Below are positions 6,429 to 8,669 of a stretch of DNA of 8,669 nucleotides, piece by piece. Origin of the DNA: Myxococcota bacterium (GTDB lineage: Bacteria; Myxococcota_A; Polyangia; HGW-17); contig JAHJLU010000614.1 in NCBI GenBank assembly GCA_018821745.1, positions 1 to 8,669 of the forward strand. The letters are read 5' to 3'. Every line of letters begins with the position of its first letter. The first letter of the stretch is position 1. The notes below the pieces were generated by a model, which was given only the letters and a program-made list of their open reading frames with translations, made no database searches and was not told where the DNA came from. A program made the position numbers and the translations under genes.

Positions 6429-6800
6429 TCACTCGTCGCTGCCCATGCCGCGTCCCATGCCCATGGAACCCATGTGCCCGCCACGACGACCCCGGCCTGC
6501 TCTGCGGCAGATGAGCACCTTGTGGCGACGCCCCATCCTGCAGGTCCCCGTCACGGATTTTCCCCCGCGCCGGGTGAAGGTGCAGGAGTCCCCCTCGGAC
6601 AGCCCCTCACACGCTTTTTTGCGCTTCTCGAAACCCCGCCGAAAACCCATGCCACCCCTTTTTCCCATTTGGCTCCCGAGGGCCTTCACCCCCTTGGGGG
6701 CAATCCCCGCATCGTTTGTTCCACTGCCCCGGACGGCGGCGAGGGTGATCCCCGTGGAGAAGAGTCCCGCGATTACAAGAACCATAGTGACTGTTTTCAT
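6429..6800 (-). CDS. Small secreted cysteine-containing basic protein with Gly/Arg/Met-rich tail
   Basis: A 123-residue protein on the reverse strand. It begins with a signal peptide (MKTVTMVLVIAGLFSTGITLAA, cleavage probably after about residue 22), followed by a basic, glycine-rich stretch (about 44-62). The core KACEGLSEGDSCTF..GTCR....VLICR (62-99) has four cysteines at 64, 73, 87 and 98, presumably two disulfides in the periplasm or outside. A similar pattern (C-x-G-x3-G-D-x-C, then G-T-C, then L-x-C) is remembered from small exported proteins of unknown function. The tail (about 99-123) is rich in Arg, Gly and Met with one His, which hints at metal or polyanion binding but does not prove it. 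The ATG at 6800 follows AAAGG on the reverse strand with about 7 nt spacing. An in-frame ATG at 6815 is possible but has a poorer site and would lengthen the signal peptide. The gene converges on the exonuclease gene and diverges from the lipoprotein gene. Confidence 0.75.
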   Translation of the reverse strand: MKTVTMVLVIAGLFSTGITLAAVRGSGTNDAGIAPKGVKALGSQMGKRGGMGFRRGFEKRKKACEGLSEGDSCTFTRRGGKSVTGTCRMGRRHKVLICRRAGRGRRGGHMGSMGMGRGMGSDE

Positions 6801-6860
6801 GAGAGTACCTTTCATTGAGGCGCACCCCGCCAAAAAGGAGCGGGCAATTGCACCCGTGGA

Positions 6861-6880
6861 ACCACCGACCGGTGACTGGT
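6861..6880. promoter_or_regulatory. 20-bp palindrome, candidate operator
   Basis: The site has the form ACCA-N3-ACCGGT-N3-TGGT, with 7 of 10 base pairs symmetric. It begins 60 bp upstream of the ATG of the small secreted protein gene on the reverse strand, a suitable place for a dimeric repressor or activator. No regulator family was recognised from it, and no second copy was noticed in the window. Confidence 0.3.
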
Positions 6881-7089
6881 GAATTAGATTCAGCCAATGG
6901 CCAAATGGTTCCCCCCGGACCAAAGAAAAGCATTTTTTTCCGCAAACAAATTTCCATCCTGTTCCGGCGGAGGCTGTGGTAAGATTGTTGCTGCAAACGG
7001 CTATGCCCCCCACAACATATCAGTCCCTGGATTTTCATCTGATTCGGGCTATAGTTACGAAGAATATTGACTTTTACTGAGTACGCCCT

Positions 7090-7094
7090 GGAGG
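7090..7094 (+). promoter_or_regulatory. Ribosome binding site of the RCC1-repeat lipoprotein gene
   Basis: GGAGG stands 5 nt upstream of the ATG at 7100 and fixes that start. The second in-frame ATG, two codons later, would leave a spacing of 11 nt. Confidence 0.75.
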
Positions 7095-7099
7095 AACCA

Positions 7100-8669
7100 A
7101 TGAAAATGCCGGTTATCACTGTATTATTCGGAACATTATTGCTAATGGGGGCCTGCAAGGGGTCCACGGGCAGCGGCGAGGCATGCGGAGACGGGGTGAT
7201 CGATGTTGGCGAGGATTGCGACGGGACGGACCTTGCGGGTGAGACCTGCGCTTCCCTGGGCTATTACGGAGAGGGGCTCTCCTGCGATGAGACCTGCCAT
7301 TTTGTACTCACCACCTGCGCAGATGGCGGGCGCTGCGGCGACGGCGTCCGGCAGAGCGAACACGAAGCGTGTGACGGAACGGAATTTGGCGAGAACACCT
7401 GCGGGAGCGAGGGCTTCACCGGGGGCACCCTCAGTTGCTCCCCATCCTGCGAGCTGGACACCAGCACCTGCACCTTCTGTGGCGACGGCGTCGCAAACAC
7501 GGGGGAGAGCTGTGACGGGACGGACCTGGGGGGGCAGACCTGCCAGACCTTGGGATATTACGACGGGAACCTCCAGTGTAACACAGACTGCTCCTTTAAT
7601 TCCACCAACTGCGAGAGCTTTGGCCTGTGCGGTGACGACACCATTCAGGCGGGCTACGGCGAAGAGTGCGAGGGCACCAACCTCCAGGGATACAGCACCT
7701 GCAATTCCTACGATTCAGACTACTATGACAACGGCACTTACCTCACCTGCACAAACGGATGCCGACTGAACTTTGACGCCTGCCAGCGATGCGGAGACTC
7801 TATCATTCAGACCTCGCCCCCTGAAGTCTGCGATACCAGCAACTTCAACGGCGGCACATGCCTCACGCGGTATTATTCTCAGGGGGATCTGGTCTGCGCC
7901 AACTCCTGCACCCTCATAGACGACGGCGACTGCACAGTGATGCCCGTTACCGCCATTTCAACCGGCGGGTCCTTTGCCTACGCGCTCTCCACGGGGCAGG
8001 GCGCCTGGGGGTGGGGTGCGTCGGCCAACTGGAAGCTTGGCCACTCGGAGACGGGCGGCGCCATTCTCCGCCCCATCCTGGCGCTCATGCACGAAAATCA
8101 GCGATTCTCCACCATCTCTGCCGGATTCAACCACGCCTGCGCCATCGACACCGCGGGCAACGGCTGGTGCTGGGGACTCAACTCCTCTGGCCAGCTGGGG
8201 AACAATGACTCTGGAACCGTCACCACCAGCGCGACGCCCGTGGCCGTGGTCATGCCTCCGGGAATACAGTTCTCCGCCATCAGCGCCGGCGGCAGCCACA
8301 CCTGCGCCGTGGATACTTCGGGTCACGGGTGGTGCTGGGGCAGCAACAGCATGGGACAGCTGGGGAACGGCACCCAAACATTAAGCTCCGTTCCCGTGGC
8401 CGTCAGTACCACCACCGGCCTCACCAATATCACCCGTCTGGACGCCGGAAACCAGCACAACTGCGCCATCTCAGGGCAGCGTGTTTACTGCTGGGGCAGC
8501 GGATACAGCGGCCGCCTGGGGCTGGGAGATACAACCCTGAGGAACGTCCCAACCCTGCTCGATTACCCCGGCCTGACAAATGTCCAGTGGATCGCCGCGG
8601 GGGAGGCCCACAGCTGCGCCGTGACCATGGCGGGAGAGGGCTACTGCTGGGGCAGCAACGATCACGGCA
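7100..8669 (+). CDS. Lipoprotein with five cysteine-rich repeats and RCC1-like repeats (3' end missing)
   Basis: The reading frame from ATG 7100 is open for 523 codons to the right edge of the window. Residues 1-19 are a lipoprotein signal (hydrophobic core VITVLFGTLLLMGAC, predicted lipid-bearing Cys19; Met rather than Leu at -3, a relaxed lipobox). Residues 29-278 hold five cysteine-rich repeats of about 45-52 residues, with a pattern close to CGDGv...GE.CDGT.L.G.TC..lGyy.G.L.C...C...t..C. This resembles the disulfide repeats common in myxobacterial exported proteins. From residue 282 come RCC1-like repeats with ISAG..H.CA.d..G.gwCWG.N..GQLGNG, the seven-bladed propeller repeat; about four and a half are visible. 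Such bacterial RCC1 proteins are exported and usually of unknown function, probably ligand or surface binding. The protein should sit on a membrane face outside the cytoplasm. The stop codon, and probably further RCC1 repeats, lie beyond the window. Confidence 0.9.
   Translation, partial: MKMPVITVLFGTLLLMGACKGSTGSGEACGDGVIDVGEDCDGTDLAGETCASLGYYGEGLSCDETCHFVLTTCADGGRCGDGVRQSEHEACDGTEFGENTCGSEGFTGGTLSCSPSCELDTSTCTFCGDGVANTGESCDGTDLGGQTCQTLGYYDGNLQCNTDCSFNSTNCESFGLCGDDTIQAGYGEECEGTNLQGYSTCNSYDSDYYDNGTYLTCTNGCRLNFDACQRCGDSIIQTSPPEVCDTSNFNGGTCLTRYYSQGDLVCANSCTLIDDGDCTVMPVTAISTGGSFAYALSTGQGAWGWGASANWKLGHSETGGAILRPILALMHENQRFSTISAGFNHACAIDTAGNGWCWGLNSSGQLGNNDSGTVTTSATPVAVVMPPGIQFSAISAGGSHTCAVDTSGHGWCWGSNSMGQLGNGTQTLSSVPVAVSTTTGLTNITRLDAGNQHNCAISGQRVYCWGSGYSGRLGLGDTTLRNVPTLLDYPGLTNVQWIAAGEAHSCAVTMAGEGYCWGSNDHG
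7184..7933 (+). repeat. Five tandem cysteine-rich protein repeats
   Basis: In-frame repeats at 7184-7318, 7334-7471, 7478-7612, 7628-7783 and 7790-7933 encode residues 29-73, 79-124, 127-171, 177-228 and 231-278. Each starts with Cys-Gly-Asp, has a C-(D/E)-(G/T) about 11-14 residues later, and has six cysteines. Repeats 1 to 3 are closest to each other (T-(D/E)-(L/F)-x-G-x-x-T-C). Repeat 4 is longest, with a Tyr/Asp-rich insert (STCNSYDSDYYDNGTYL). Repeat 5 has lost the Gly after CD and reads CDTSNFNGGTC. The divergence between copies shows an old expansion, not recent slippage. Confidence 0.8.
7943..8669 (+). repeat. RCC1-like propeller repeats
   Basis: Consecutive repeats of about 50-55 residues begin near residues 284, 337, 392, 445 and 496 of the lipoprotein. 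Repeats two to five each carry one CA and one CWG cysteine (347/357, 402/412, 455/464, 506/516). The G-Q-L-G or G-R-L-G turn is clear in repeats two to four, while the first reads KLG. A full RCC1 propeller has seven blades, so two or more further repeats are expected beyond the right edge. Confidence 0.8.

Larger units (their letters stand above)
6801..7099. other. Divergent intergenic region between the small secreted protein and the RCC1 lipoprotein
   Basis: This 299-nt space lies between two start codons facing away from each other. It contains a 20-bp palindrome (6861-6880) and a possible 5-bp GC hairpin CCCGC/GCGGG (6826-6830 with 6840-6844) in the leader of the small gene. The last 80 nt before the lipoprotein gene are AT-rich. 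They include TATAGT at 7050-7055, which could be a -10 element, but no good -35 stands at the right distance. No convincing gene was found here: the frame of the small gene stays open to 7013, but the added residues resemble no signal peptide or known domain. Confidence 0.5.

Noticed and set aside
6801..7013. N-terminal extension of the small secreted protein
   Set aside because: The added 71 residues have no signal peptide or domain character and would bury the real signal peptide that starts at 6800.
7203..7769. Forward open frame of 188 codons inside the lipoprotein gene
   Set aside because: It is a shifted frame of the cysteine-repeat region. The Ala/Thr/Arg/Pro-rich translation has no pattern, while the frame from 7100 gives regular repeats with conserved cysteines.

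Overview
The window looks like a chromosomal segment of a Gram-negative bacterium with moderately high GC, but the species cannot be named from it. Two things point to a deltaproteobacterial-grade or spirochaete-like lineage: a lipoprotein with myxobacterial-style cysteine repeats fused to RCC1-type repeats, and a poly-gamma-glutamate (PGA) operon whose third gene is the PgsW-type 'poly-gamma-glutamate system protein' instead of PgsA. The lineage assignment is inference.

Layout. (1) 1-150, minus strand: the first 50 codons of a DEAD-box RNA helicase (RhlE-like), running off the left edge. (2) 151-397: a divergent control region holding two candidate sigma70-type promoters that occupy almost the same 35 bp on opposite strands. 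(3) 398-1135, plus: trmJ, a SPOUT-class tRNA 2'-O-methyltransferase. (4) 1314-2705, plus: a MASE3 membrane sensor with a PAS domain and a C-terminal four-cysteine module but no recognisable enzymatic output. (5) 2902-6364, plus: a tight cluster pgsB-pgsC-pgsW plus a DnaQ-type 3'-5' exonuclease, with gaps of 9, -4 and 2 nt. A promoter-like sequence and a small hairpin lie just before pgsB. (6) 6429-6800, minus: a small secreted basic protein with four cysteines and a Gly/Arg/Met-rich tail. (7) 6801-7099: a second divergent control region with a 20-bp palindrome. (8) 7100-8669, plus: a large lipoprotein (523 complete codons visible) with five cysteine-rich repeats followed by RCC1-like repeats, running off the right edge.

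Functionally, PgsB (ATP-dependent ligase), PgsC (small multispanning membrane partner) and PgsW (bitopic protein of unknown role) probably form a membrane complex that makes a gamma-linked polyglutamate-type polymer. No PgsA/CapA is present in the window. The exonuclease is probably co-transcribed, but nothing in its sequence ties it to the polymer. The sensor upstream is on the same strand but is separated by about 200 nt with its own promoter-like site between, so a regulatory link is only a possibility. The right-hand end encodes exported or surface proteins.
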